NCBI GenBank assembly: GCA_021769525.1
Contig: JAETSQ010000001.1
Coordinates: 1-64,000 of the forward strand
DNA: 64,000 nucleotides
Reading direction: 5' to 3'
Source of the DNA: Oscillospiraceae bacterium
GTDB taxonomy: Bacteria > Bacillota > Clostridia > Oscillospirales > Ruminococcaceae
Position numbers and translations under genes: made by a program. The notes beneath the pieces are model-generated. The model had not been told where the DNA came from, did not search any database, and worked only from the letters and a program-made list of their open reading frames with translations. Shown piece by piece: positions 1 through 8,029 of the stretch (position 1 is its first letter; every line of letters starts with the position of its first letter).

Positions 1-93
1 CCCCATCCAGGAAAGATCCAGTTGCTTTCCAAACGATTCTATGGTATGTTTCCGTGTTGAAAAACACATCATTCAAACAAGGAGGGATCCACT

Positions 94-1629
94 ATGAACA
101 TTGCCGCCTACTGCCGTGTTTCCACCGACAAAGAGGACCAGCTCAACAGCCTGGAAGCCCAAAAGCGGTTCTTCGCCGAGTACACCCAACGCACCGGAGA
201 TCACCTGATCCGTCTCTACGCTGACGAGGGCATCTCCGGCACCAAGACCAGGAACCGCAGGGAGTTCCTCCGCATGATCGCCGATGCGGAAAAGGGATTT
301 TTCCAAATGGTGGTAGTAAAAGACATCTCCAGATTTGCCCGGAACACCGTGGACCTTCTGCAAAACATCCGCAGGCTGAAAGCCCTGGGCATTGAGACCC
401 AGTTTCTCACCGCCAACATGACCAGTATGGGAAACAGCGAGTTCATCCTTACCATCTTCGGCGCCCTTGCCCAGGAGGAAAGCGCCAACACCTCCAAGCG
501 GGTCAAGTTCGGCAAGAAGCTCAACGCCGAAAAGGGCAGGGTCCCAAACCTGGTCTACGGCTACGATAAGACCCCCGGGGATTACTTCAACCTTACCATC
601 AACGAAGAGGAGGCCGCCGTTGTCCGCCGGATCTACCATCTGTACACCCGGGAGGGCTGCGGCGGGGGCAGTATCGCCAATCTCCTTAACGAAGAGGGGC
701 TCTGCACCAAACGGGGCTGCCTCTGGAGCCAGACCGCCGTCTGCCGTATCCTCCAAAACGAGCTGTACACCGGCAAGGTCATCAATGGCAAGGAGGAGGT
801 CACCGACTTCCTCACCGGCAAGCGGGCGGAAAAGGAGGAAGCGGACTGGATGATTACCCAGCGCCCCGACCTGGGCATCATCTCCCCGGAGCTGTTCCGG
901 GAAGCCCAGCGGGTCATGAAAAGCCGGGGACAGGCCTTCCGGGTGGACCGGGAGCGTCAGAGCAACAAGTACCTGTTCTCCACCCTCATCAAATGCAAGG
1001 AGTGCGGCTGGTCCTTCCGCCGCACCGTCCGCACCTATCGGAACACCTATGTCCGCTGGGTCTGCTCCGGTCACAACGGGCGGGGGGCGGAAAGCTGTCC
1101 CAACGGAGTGACGGTGGACGAGGAGGAGCTGATCCGGATCCTGGAGGAGTATTTCGCCAGACTGCTGCGGGAAAAGAAATCGGTCATCCGCTCGGTGGTG
1201 GAGCAGTTCCGGCGGGTGTACCGGGACAGGGACGAAACCCTGAACCAGGAACAGGAACTCCCCGTCCGGCTGGCAAAGCTCCGAAAGACCCGGCAGAGGT
1301 ATCTGGATCTGTACGCCGATGACCTCATCACCCGGAAAGAGCTGGATGAAAAGATGGGTGGGACCCGCCGGGAACTGGACCGGCTGGAAAACGAGCTGAA
1401 GCTGGTCTCCCAAAATCTGACCAAGGGGGAACAACTGGAAGGGATCCTGGAGCGCACCTTCCGGGAGATCGGGGACATCACCGATGTGCGGAGGATGACC
1501 AATGCCCAGCTGAAGCGGATTGTCCAGAAGATTGAGGTGGACAGAGAGGGGCATATCGACATCTATCTCCGCCTTCTGGGGGACCTTGGTCTGGAGGACA
1601 CCGTTCTGATTCGTAACGGCAGTACATAA
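94..1629 (+). CDS. Large serine recombinase (resolvase/invertase family)
   Basis: 511 aa protein of the large serine recombinase family, which catalyses excision or integration of mobile DNA through a 5'-phosphoserine intermediate. The N-terminal resolvase domain (about 1-145) opens with AYCRVSTDKEDQ, placing the nucleophile at Ser10, and has GISGTK and DISRFARN arginine motifs. A recombinase domain (about 160-270), a zinc ribbon with two CxxC-like pairs (CKECGW, then the SGHNGRGAESCPNG region, about 300-345) and a coiled-coil C-terminus (about 370-460) follow. The AAGGAGG site a few bases before the ATG decides the start. No other transfer genes are visible; the element would extend left of the window. 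Family assignment is firm; the att sites and the target are unknown. Confidence 0.93.
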   Translation: MNIAAYCRVSTDKEDQLNSLEAQKRFFAEYTQRTGDHLIRLYADEGISGTKTRNRREFLRMIADAEKGFFQMVVVKDISRFARNTVDLLQNIRRLKALGIETQFLTANMTSMGNSEFILTIFGALAQEESANTSKRVKFGKKLNAEKGRVPNLVYGYDKTPGDYFNLTINEEEAAVVRRIYHLYTREGCGGGSIANLLNEEGLCTKRGCLWSQTAVCRILQNELYTGKVINGKEEVTDFLTGKRAEKEEADWMITQRPDLGIISPELFREAQRVMKSRGQAFRVDRERQSNKYLFSTLIKCKECGWSFRRTVRTYRNTYVRWVCSGHNGRGAESCPNGVTVDEEELIRILEEYFARLLREKKSVIRSVVEQFRRVYRDRDETLNQEQELPVRLAKLRKTRQRYLDLYADDLITRKELDEKMGGTRRELDRLENELKLVSQNLTKGEQLEGILERTFREIGDITDVRRMTNAQLKRIVQKIEVDREGHIDIYLRLLGDLGLEDTVLIRNGST

Positions 1630-1777
1630 GGATGTCACCGAGCGTCTCCCGGCCATCAACAACAAGCTCTACCGCCAGGTGAAGGCGGTGCTGGAAAAAA
1701 ATAAGCAGGAACGGCATATCCGGGGCGGGCAGGCCACCAAGCGGAAGTATGCCCACGGGGAAGCGGGGAGCAAATAA
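1610..1777 (+). pseudogene. Orphan C-terminal coding remnant after the recombinase
   Basis: A reading frame shifted relative to the recombinase is open from just after a TGA at 1607 to a TAA at 1777. It encodes a charged, protein-like segment (KLYRQVKAVLEKNKQE, then RHIRGGQATKRKY). It has no start codon or ribosome site and overlaps the last 20 bases of the recombinase. I read it as the 3' end of a gene truncated by insertion or deletion of the recombinase element. I do not recognise the family with confidence; the basic HIRGG-x-ATKRKY tail resembles short proteins of clostridial mobile elements from memory only. Confidence 0.45.
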
Positions 1778-1797
1778 AAAGAGAACAAAGCGCAAAA

Positions 1798-1842
1798 AAC
1801 CGGAGGGCGCCCGCTGGCAAAGCGGGGAGCGGCTCTCCGGTT
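1798..1842 (-). terminator. Rho-independent terminator of the leftward HTH gene
   Basis: ACCGGAG/CTCCGGT arms enclose a GC-rich loop. On the minus strand the stem is followed by TTTTTTG. It lies just after the stop codon of the winged-helix gene. Confidence 0.75.
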
Positions 1843-1848
1843 CGTGCG

Positions 1849-2376
1849 TTATTTGAAGGTCTCGAAGCGGTAGCCTGCCTTGCGCACCGTAACGATGTGC
1901 TTGCGGCCGAATTCCCCCAGCTTGTGCCGCAGGCACTTAACATGGGTGTCCACCGTGCGGCTGTCCCCGGAGTAGCCCAGCTCCCAAACGTTGCCCAAAA
2001 GCTGGGTCCGGGTGAGCACCTGGTTGCGGTTTTGCAGCAGGCAGGTGAGGAGCTGCAGCTCCCTGGGGGTGAGGGTGAGGGGCTTGCCTTCCAGAGTGGC
2101 CAGACGGCGGCGGCAGTCGATCTCCAGCCCGTCGCACCGCAGGAAGCTCTTCCCCAGGGGGATGGACTGCTGGAGCTCCTTGACATTGCCGGTAAAGGTG
2201 AGGGTGACCGGGTCCCCGTCGGGGATGGTGACGTTCACCGTGAGCCCCAGGAGCCCCTCCTCCAGCTGGGAGAGCTGTTCGGGAGCAGCCAGGCAGAGCC
2301 CTGCTCTGGAAAGACAGTTGGCGATGATGTCCCGCACCTGCTCCGGAGATCCGGAAAGCGAATTCTCATGTTTCAT
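1849..2376 (-). CDS. Winged-helix (OmpR/PhoB-type) regulator lacking a receiver domain
   Basis: 175 aa if started at the ATG at 2376, which follows GAGAGGAG at good spacing; the longer ORF-track start has no such site. Residues about 90-175 form a complete OmpR/PhoB effector domain: LTPRELQLLTCLL, then the recognition region DSRTVDTHVKCLRHKL and the terminal wing KAGYRFE. The N-terminal 85 residues lack the Asp/Thr/Lys pattern of a phospho-receiver and resemble no domain I know. It is thus a stand-alone DNA-binding protein, not a normal response regulator, and no histidine kinase is adjacent. Two 11-bp-spaced TGACGAT repeats lie over its own promoter region, suggesting autoregulation (inference). 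Confidence 0.85.
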   Translation of the reverse strand: MKHENSLSGSPEQVRDIIANCLSRAGLCLAAPEQLSQLEEGLLGLTVNVTIPDGDPVTLTFTGNVKELQQSIPLGKSFLRCDGLEIDCRRRLATLEGKPLTLTPRELQLLTCLLQNRNQVLTRTQLLGNVWELGYSGDSRTVDTHVKCLRHKLGEFGRKHIVTVRKAGYRFETFK

Positions 2377-2440
2377 AGGGGGATGCTCCTCTCGTTTCAA
2401 TCGGGCCCGGTCATGGTGGACGCGCTTTTTATTGTGGATC

Positions 2441-2475
2441 AGTATACTACAAAGATATGACGATAGTGTGACGAT
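2441..2475 (-). promoter_or_regulatory. Promoter region of the HTH gene with tandem 11-bp-period repeats
   Basis: On the minus strand a TATACT -10-like hexamer lies at 2446-2441. Upstream, where a -35 would be, are two copies of ATCGTCA (plus strand TGACGAT at 2458-2464 and 2469-2475) exactly 11 bp apart. That is the usual arrangement of OmpR/PhoB-family half-sites. No good -35 hexamer is visible, which fits an activator-dependent promoter. Confidence 0.5.
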
Positions 2476-2559
2476 TTTAAGGAAATGTGGTAAAATCCGC
2501 AAAAAATAGTAAAAAGGGCCCACGGGAGCAGAGAAGGGGAGAGGCCGGAAGAGAGTCCC

Positions 2560-3810
2560 CTACCGCACGCCCTTTACCTGGGAAAGGGAGATGGCGCGGG
2601 TGTGGGGGATGGCCTCCCAGACGGTGCTTTTGCGCACCAGGCAGAGGAGATTGAGGGGCATCCAGCTCATGATGAAGATCCAGTACCAGGCCATGGCCGG
2701 GAGCATGGGCCGGATGGGCTTTTTGTTGGCCGCCACCGCCAGCAGCGCCCCCAGGAAGGTGGTGAGGAAGGAGAGGTTCACCGCAAAGAAGATCTGGTGG
2801 AACAGGCTGGTGGCCGGGAACAGCCCGTAGCTGACCCCCAACAGGTCAAAGACGGCGCCGCCGGCCATAGCCAGCAGGCCCAGCACCTGCACCACCGGCA
2901 GGATGAAAAATAACAGGCTGTCCAGCGCCAGGAGGTTCCCCCTTGCCCCGCGGGAAAAGAGGGGGGCGGCGTACCGCTCCATGCACTGCACCATGCCGGT
3001 GGACCAGCGCTTTCGCTGTTTCCAGGACTGGGCAAAGGTGAGGGGCTGTTCGTCAAAGGTGACGGCCTCCGGCACCCACCAGATCTTTTCCCGTCTCATG
3101 GCGCAGAGGGCGGAAAATTCAATATCCTCGGTGATGGTGGCGGTCTTCCAGCCGCCCTGCCGCCGCAGCAGCTCCATGGACACCATAAAGCCGCTGCCGT
3201 TGATGATGGCCGAAAGCCCCAGATTGGACCGGGCCTGGCTGTAGAAGCGGTCCACCATCCAGTAGTAGATGGAGTAGCAGCCGGAGATGGGGGTGTCGGT
3301 GGGGTTTTTGCTGTCCCGGTAGGCCTGGGCCACCCTGGCCCCCGCCTGCCAGGCGTCGTTCATCCGCGAGAGAAAGTCCGGATGCACCAGGTTGTCCGCG
3401 TCAAAGACGCAGACGGCGTCGTACCGCTTCTCCCACCGGAAGATGCGGTTCAGGGCAAAGTCCAGCACCTCCCCCTTGGAGGAGGTGGGCACGGTGCAGT
3501 CCAGCACCGTGGCACCGGCCCTGCCCGCGGCAGGCCCGGTGCCGTCCGTGCAGTTATTGGGCACCACGATGATGTCAAAGAGCTCCTGGGGGTAGTTCTG
3601 GGCCCGCAGGCTCTCCACCAGCCCCCCGATGACCGCCTCCTCGTTGCGGGCGGCCACCAGGACGGCAAAGCGGGTCTTCGGCTCCCGGCGGGGGTATTCC
3701 TTCGGCTTTTTCAGGGAGAAGAGGGCGATGACAAAGAAATAGGCGGTGTAAGCGGTCATAGCCAGGCTGCACGCCCAGGCGAGAAAGGTCAGCAGTTGGG
3801 TAAAGTTCAT
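2560..3810 (-). CDS. Membrane glycosyltransferase, GT2 family
   Basis: 416 aa processive-type family 2 glycosyltransferase. An N-terminal membrane helix (about 8-32) precedes the GT-A catalytic domain with ARNEE (54-58), the metal-binding DAD (137-139), TED (227-229) carrying the likely base, and QRKRW (265-269). This motif set is shared by hyaluronan, cellulose and N-acetylglucosamine synthases. Three or more membrane segments follow (about 290-390). It probably builds or exports an extracellular polysaccharide or glycolipid; the donor sugar cannot be told from sequence. It is single, with no other polysaccharide genes nearby, and is encoded leftward behind the HTH regulator's promoter region. 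Confidence 0.88.
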   Translation of the reverse strand: MNFTQLLTFLAWACSLAMTAYTAYFFVIALFSLKKPKEYPRREPKTRFAVLVAARNEEAVIGGLVESLRAQNYPQELFDIIVVPNNCTDGTGPAAGRAGATVLDCTVPTSSKGEVLDFALNRIFRWEKRYDAVCVFDADNLVHPDFLSRMNDAWQAGARVAQAYRDSKNPTDTPISGCYSIYYWMVDRFYSQARSNLGLSAIINGSGFMVSMELLRRQGGWKTATITEDIEFSALCAMRREKIWWVPEAVTFDEQPLTFAQSWKQRKRWSTGMVQCMERYAAPLFSRGARGNLLALDSLLFFILPVVQVLGLLAMAGGAVFDLLGVSYGLFPATSLFHQIFFAVNLSFLTTFLGALLAVAANKKPIRPMLPAMAWYWIFIMSWMPLNLLCLVRKSTVWEAIPHTRAISLSQVKGVR

Positions 3811-3958
3811 TGGGAAACCTCCATGTCGGCCAGGCGGCGCGTCCGCCGCGTTTTGGGCCCCTTTGTAGAAGAAAACGAGGAAAAGGGCGGAAAGATTACA
3901 AAAAAGCGGAAAATTTTTGCCCCGCGAAAAAAATTCTCCCCAAAGCCGCCCCTTTCCC

Positions 3959-3987
3959 TTGTATTCCGGCCGGAAAAAAGGTACACT
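3959..3987 (+). promoter_or_regulatory. Sigma-A promoter of the NYN gene
   Basis: TTGTAT, 17 bp spacer, TACACT, about 40 bp before the NYN start codon. Confidence 0.6.
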
Positions 3988-4028
3988 TTACTGTAGATCA
4001 TCACAACATTAGGGAGGAGACCCCGACT

Positions 4029-4817
4029 ATGGATAAAGACCGGAGGTTCGCGGTGCTCATCGACGCGGATAACGTCTCGGACAAGTATATCCGCCTCATT
4101 CTGGACGAGCTCTCCAACGACGGCACCATCACCTATAAGCGCATTTACGGGGACTGGACCCGCCCCGCCCTGAGCTCCTGGAAAAGCGTCCTGCTGGACT
4201 ATTCCATCAGCCCCATCCAGCAGTACGGCTACACCACCGGCAAAAACGCCACCGATTCCGCTATGATCATTGACGCCATGGACATCCTCTATACCGGCAA
4301 CGTGGAGGGCTTCTGCATCGTCTCCAGCGACAGCGATTTCACCCGCCTGGCCAGCCGCCTGCGGGAAGCGGGGAAGTTCGTCATCGGCATGGGGGAAAAG
4401 AAGACCCCCGCCCCCTTTGTGGCCGCCTGCAACCGCTTCACCTACCTGGAGGTGCTGGCCCAGCAGCCCGCCGCCGAGGAGACCGCCCCCCTGCCCCCGG
4501 TGGCCGGGGAGGACCGCATGGCCCTGCCCGCCATCAAGGCCGCCATCGAGGCCATCGCCGACGAGACCTCCGATGACGAGGGGTGGGCCTCGGTGAGCGA
4601 CATCGGCAATATCCTCATTAAAAGGTATCCGGACTTTGATGTCCGCAACTACGGCTTCAAAAAGCTCACCCGCTTTGTGGATTCCCTGGAGCTCTTCGAG
4701 ATGCGCACCGTTGCCGGCCGGGACGGCTCCGCCAAGGCGGTGCTGGTGCGGGCCCTCCCGCTCCCGCCGCCTCCGGCCCCCAAGAAAAGCGGACGGACCT
4801 CCCGGAGGAAGAAGTAG
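4029..4817 (+). CDS. NYN-domain ribonuclease with C-terminal LOTUS/OST-HTH domain
   Basis: 262 aa, started at the ATG preceded by GGGAGGAG; the longer ORF reaches into the promoter. Residues 1-145 form an NYN (PIN-like, DUF88/LabA) nuclease with the expected acidic residues: IDADN (11-15), DSAMIIDAMD (76-85) and SSDSDF (99-104). Residues about 165-240 form an OST-HTH/LOTUS RNA-binding winged helix (SVSDIGNILIKRYPDFD, KKLTRF). The Pro/Lys-rich tail is low complexity. The same domain pair occurs in eukaryotic MARF1-like proteins and in many bacterial proteins of unknown target. It is followed 3 bp later by a VTT membrane protein, so the two are probably cotranscribed. Confidence 0.88.
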   Translation: MDKDRRFAVLIDADNVSDKYIRLILDELSNDGTITYKRIYGDWTRPALSSWKSVLLDYSISPIQQYGYTTGKNATDSAMIIDAMDILYTGNVEGFCIVSSDSDFTRLASRLREAGKFVIGMGEKKTPAPFVAACNRFTYLEVLAQQPAAEETAPLPPVAGEDRMALPAIKAAIEAIADETSDDEGWASVSDIGNILIKRYPDFDVRNYGFKKLTRFVDSLELFEMRTVAGRDGSAKAVLVRALPLPPPPAPKKSGRTSRRKK

Positions 4818-4820
4818 GCC

Positions 4821-5504
4821 ATGGCCCCCTTATCCAAGGGGCCCCGGCGCCCCTCCGATACCATCGACCGCCTCCTGCGGTATATTCCCCTCACCGTCAC
4901 CGCCGCCCTCACCCTCTCCTGCGTCCTGGGGGCCCGGAAGTATACCCTGGAGGAGCTGCTGAACTACACACCGGAGTCCCTTCCCCTGGCGGCCCTCCTG
5001 CTCCTCTGCGCCTACGGGGTGAAGTCCCTCTCGGTGGTCTTTCCCATCTCCCTGCTCTACGTGGTCTCCGGGGTGATCTTTCCCCTGTGGGCCGCCTGGG
5101 GCCTGAACCTCCTGGGGCTCTGCATCTGCGTCACCCTGCCCTACTGGGTGGGGCGCATCTCCGGGCGGGAGGTGGCGGAGCGCATCTGCAACCGCCACCC
5201 CAAGGCCGCCCAGGCCGCCGGCATCGCCACCCGCAACGGGGTCTTTACCGCCTATCTGCTGCGGGTGCTGGGCTTCCTGCCTGGGGACCTGATGAGCATC
5301 CTCCTGGGGGCCCTGGGGATGAGCTACCGGGGGTATCTCATCGGCTCGGTGCTGGGGCTGCTGCCCGGTATGCTCATCCAGACCGCCCTGGGGGGCTACG
5401 CCCACCGGCCCTCCTCCCCGGTCTTTTGGCTCCTCTGCCTGCTGATGGTGGCCGTCTCCGCCGCCAGTGCCCTGGCCTACGCCCGCTACAGGCGGAAGGA
5501 ATAG
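4821..5504 (+). CDS. TVP38/TMEM64-family (VTT domain) membrane protein
   Basis: 227 aa integral membrane protein with about five hydrophobic segments. The VTT/SNARE-associated (DedA-superfamily) signature appears as FPISLLYVVSGVIFP, the GRISGREVAERI amphipathic loop, and [20 protein letters not shown]. Family members act in lipid scrambling or envelope homeostasis; the substrate here is unknown. The gene begins 3 bp after the NYN gene and is followed 14 bp later by a NUDIX gene, indicating a three-gene operon. Confidence 0.87.
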   Translation: MAPLSKGPRRPSDTIDRLLRYIPLTVTAALTLSCVLGARKYTLEELLNYTPESLPLAALLLLCAYGVKSLSVVFPISLLYVVSGVIFPLWAAWGLNLLGLCICVTLPYWVGRISGREVAERICNRHPKAAQAAGIATRNGVFTAYLLRVLGFLPGDLMSILLGALGMSYRGYLIGSVLGLLPGMLIQTALGGYAHRPSSPVFWLLCLLMVAVSAASALAYARYRRKE

Positions 5505-5518
5505 AAAGGAGCCCGACC

Positions 5519-6130
5519 ATGACCGATTACCTGACCCTTCTGGAGACCTATTCCCCCGGCGACCCCAGGGAGGCGGCGGACAAGGCCCTGATGCTGGACT
5601 GCTGCCGCCGGTACGGGGAGAAGATCCTCACCAGGGAGGCCCTGGCCGCCCACATCACCGCTTCCGCCTTTGTGATGAGCCCGGATTTCCGGTGGGTGCT
5701 GATGGCCTGGCACAACATCTATAAAAGCTGGGCCTGGACCGGCGGCCACGCCGACGGGGAAAGGGACCTGCTGGCGGTGGCCCTGCGGGAGGCCCAGGAG
5801 GAGACCGGCGTCCAAAACCTCACCCCCCTCCGGGAGGCGCCCCTTTCCATGGAAGTCCTCACCGTCTGTCCGCACCAAAAGCGGGGAGAGGAGGTCTCCG
5901 CCCACCTGCACCTGAACTTTTCCTTTCTGCTGCTGGCCCCCAGGGAGGGGCAGCGCCTGCGGGAAAAACCGGACGAAAACAGCGGGGTGGACTGGCTCCC
6001 GGCGGATCGCCTGGCGGACTACTGCACCGAGCCGGAGATGCTCCCCGTCTACAGCCGCCTGGTCCGGAGAGCGCGGGCTGGCTTGGAAAAACCCTTCGCT
6101 TCGATCCCTCCCGCTGGAGAATGTGAATAA
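5519..6130 (+). CDS. NUDIX hydrolase
   Basis: 203 aa, ATG preceded by GAAAGGAG. A NUDIX fold with a complete Nudix box (GGHADGERD, then AVALREAQEETGV, about 78-100) that binds Mg2+ and hydrolyses a nucleoside diphosphate linked to another moiety. About 50 extra N-terminal residues precede the core. A specific substrate cannot be assigned. It is the last gene of the NYN-VTT-NUDIX run; a palindromic repeat 45 bp downstream may end the transcript. The start used is one codon position in from shadow ORFs in other frames. Confidence 0.88.
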   Translation: MTDYLTLLETYSPGDPREAADKALMLDCCRRYGEKILTREALAAHITASAFVMSPDFRWVLMAWHNIYKSWAWTGGHADGERDLLAVALREAQEETGVQNLTPLREAPLSMEVLTVCPHQKRGEEVSAHLHLNFSFLLLAPREGQRLREKPDENSGVDWLPADRLADYCTEPEMLPVYSRLVRRARAGLEKPFASIPPAGECE

Positions 6131-6174
6131 ACCGCCCGGTTTTTCAAAAGATCCGCTGCCCTGCGAAAAGTTCG

Positions 6175-6255
6175 CCATTCTTCTTTTTGCTTCTTTTTCT
6201 TCTTTTGCAAGAAGAAAAAGAAGGCAGGGGCCGGGGCGGCAGCCCCGGAATCGGG
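6175..6255. repeat. Dispersed hairpin repeat, family A, copy 1
   Basis: CTTCTTTTTCTTCTT pairs with AAGAAGAAAAAGAAG, followed by a second GC hairpin (GGGGC/GCCCC type). It shares its core with copies at 7.9 kb and 27.4 kb. It sits after the NUDIX gene and just before the gltX promoter. Confidence 0.8.
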
Positions 6256-6265
6256 AGGAAAATCC

Positions 6266-6294
6266 TTGACTTTCCCCGCCAATCAGGCTAATAT
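6266..6294 (+). promoter_or_regulatory. Sigma-A promoter of gltX
   Basis: TTGACT, 17 bp spacer, TAATAT; the leader to the ATG is only about 33 nt, too short for a T-box. Confidence 0.7.
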
Positions 6295-6333
6295 ATTCCA
6301 GTAATCTCATTCTATAAAAGGTGGTCAAACACA

Positions 6334-7791
6334 ATGAGCTTTGATAAAGTCCGCACCCGCTTCGCCCCCAGCCCCACCGGCTATATGCACGTTGGGAACC
6401 TGCGCACCGCCCTGTACGCCTATCTCACCGCCAAGGCCCAGGACGGTACCTTCATCCTGCGCATCGAAGACACCGACCAGGAGCGGTATGTGGAGGGAGC
6501 GGTGGACATCATCTACAACACCCTGCGGGAGACCGGCCTTCTGTGGGACGAGGGCCCGGATGTGGGCGGCCCGGTGGGCCCCTATGTCCAGAGCCAGCGG
6601 ATGGGGATGTTCAAGGACTACGCCCTTCAGCTGGTGGAGAAGGGGGCGGCCTACTACTGCTTCTGCGATAAGGACCGGCTGGAGGAGGTCCGGGCGGTGC
6701 AGCAGGCTTCCGGCATGGCCCCCAAGTACGACGGCCACTGCCGCCACCTCACCCCGGAGGAGATCCGGGAGAAGCTGGACGCCGGCGTGCCCTACGTCAT
6801 CCGCCAGAAGGTCCCCACCGAGGGCACCGTCACCTTCCACGACCAGATCTTCGGGGACATCACCGTGGACTGCGCCGACCTGGACGACCAGGTGCTCATC
6901 AAGGCGGACGGGATGCCCACCTATAACTTCGCCAACGTGGTGGATGACCACACCATGGGCATCACCCATGTCATCCGGGGCAACGAGTACCTCTCCTCCA
7001 CCCCCAAGTACAACCTCCTGTATGAGGCCTTCGGCTGGGAGGTCCCGGTGTACATCCACTGCCCGCCGGTGATGAAGGACGCCACCCACAAGCTCAGCAA
7101 GCGCAACGGCGACGCCTCCTACGAGGACCTCATCGCCAAGGGGTACCTCAAGGACGCCGTCCTCAATTACATCGCCCTGCTGGGATGGAGCCCCAAGGGG
7201 GAGCGGGAGATCTTCACCCTGCCGGAGCTGGTGCGGGAGTGGGACCCCGCCGGTATCTCCAAATCTCCCGCCATCTTCGACGGCCAGAAGCTGCGGTACA
7301 TCAACGGCGAGTACATCCGGGCCCTTGCCCCGGAGCAGTTCTACGAAAAGGCCCTCCCCTGGATGCGCCAGACGGTGAAGAGCGAGACCGCCGACCTCCG
7401 GGCCCTGGCGGGGGTGCTCCAGGCCCGGTGCGAGGTCCTCTCCGACATCCCGGAGCAGGTGGATTTCATCGATGCCGTGCCGGAGTACGACCTCTCCCTC
7501 TACACCAATAAGAAGATGAAGACCACCCCGGAGACCAGCCTTGCGGCCCTCCGGGAGACGCTGCCCATCCTGGAGGCCCTGCCGGACTTCACCGCCGGGG
7601 CCATCCACGAGGCCCTCTTTGCGCGCATCGCCCAGCTGGAGGTGAAGAACGGCTGGCTGCTCTTCCCCCTGCGGGTGGCGGTGAGCGGCAAGCAGTTCAC
7701 CCCCGGCGGCGGCATCGAGCTCTGCGCCATCCTGGGCAAGGAGGAATCCCTCCGCCGTGTCCGGGCCGCCATCCAAAAGCTGGAGGGCTGA
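6334..7791 (+). CDS. gltX: Glutamyl-tRNA synthetase
   Basis: 485 aa class Ic aminoacyl-tRNA synthetase, the usual length for bacterial GluRS. It has the HIGH-type motif in [15 protein letters not shown] near the N-terminus, the IEDTDQERY segment that contacts glutamate and ATP, a zinc-region-like CFCDKD stretch, and the KMSKS equivalent HKLSKRNGD. It charges tRNA-Glu in the cytoplasm and, in most Clostridia, also tRNA-Gln for later amidation (family knowledge). AAAGGTGG precedes the ATG. It is monocistronic: own promoter upstream and a strong terminator immediately downstream. Confidence 0.98.
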   Translation: MSFDKVRTRFAPSPTGYMHVGNLRTALYAYLTAKAQDGTFILRIEDTDQERYVEGAVDIIYNTLRETGLLWDEGPDVGGPVGPYVQSQRMGMFKDYALQLVEKGAAYYCFCDKDRLEEVRAVQQASGMAPKYDGHCRHLTPEEIREKLDAGVPYVIRQKVPTEGTVTFHDQIFGDITVDCADLDDQVLIKADGMPTYNFANVVDDHTMGITHVIRGNEYLSSTPKYNLLYEAFGWEVPVYIHCPPVMKDATHKLSKRNGDASYEDLIAKGYLKDAVLNYIALLGWSPKGEREIFTLPELVREWDPAGISKSPAIFDGQKLRYINGEYIRALAPEQFYEKALPWMRQTVKSETADLRALAGVLQARCEVLSDIPEQVDFIDAVPEYDLSLYTNKKMKTTPETSLAALRETLPILEALPDFTAGAIHEALFARIAQLEVKNGWLLFPLRVAVSGKQFTPGGGIELCAILGKEESLRRVRAAIQKLEG

Positions 7792-7805
7792 CAGAGGATC
7801 ACAGA

Positions 7806-7848
7806 AAAAAAGGAAGGACCTGGCAAAATGCCGGGTCCTTCCTTTTTG
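7806..7848 (+). terminator. Terminator after gltX
   Basis: AAGGAAGGACCTGGC pairs with GCCGGGTCCTTCCTT, ending in TTTTT, 15 bp after the gltX stop codon. Confidence 0.92.
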
Positions 7849-7889
7849 CATGAAATGCCTTTGGTCCAAGAGGGCTGTTTTAGGGGGTG

Positions 7890-8015
7890 GCGAACCGCGC
7901 AGATTTTGGGATAGCCTGCTGCGTTGTAAATACTTTGGGCGTTCTTCTTTTTGCTTCTTTTTCTTCTTTCGCAAGAAGAAAAAGAAGGCAGGGCTGGGCG
8001 GCAGCCCAGATTGGC
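7890..8015. repeat. Dispersed hairpin repeat, family A, copy 2
   Basis: About 125 bp: GCGCAGATTTT, TGTAAATACTTTGG, the perfect CTTCTTTTTCTTCTT/AAGAAGAAAAAGAAG stem, then GGGCTGGGCGGCAGCCC. The same order of blocks occurs, inverted, at 27.4 kb. It lies at the 3' end of the GH13 gene and could terminate it. Confidence 0.85.
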
Positions 8016-8029
8016 ATAAGAGGAGGGGG

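Noticed and set aside
73-1665. 530-aa minus-strand ORF opposite the recombinase
   Set aside because: Low-complexity shadow translation (Pro/Gly/Leu/Val-rich) of a clearly recognisable recombinase; no start signal.
6295-6333. T-box leader for gltX
   Set aside because: Only about 35 nt lie between the promoter and the start codon, too short for a T-box.
6325-7974. 549-aa minus-strand ORF opposite gltX
   Set aside because: Antisense shadow of gltX; crosses a terminator and a repeat.
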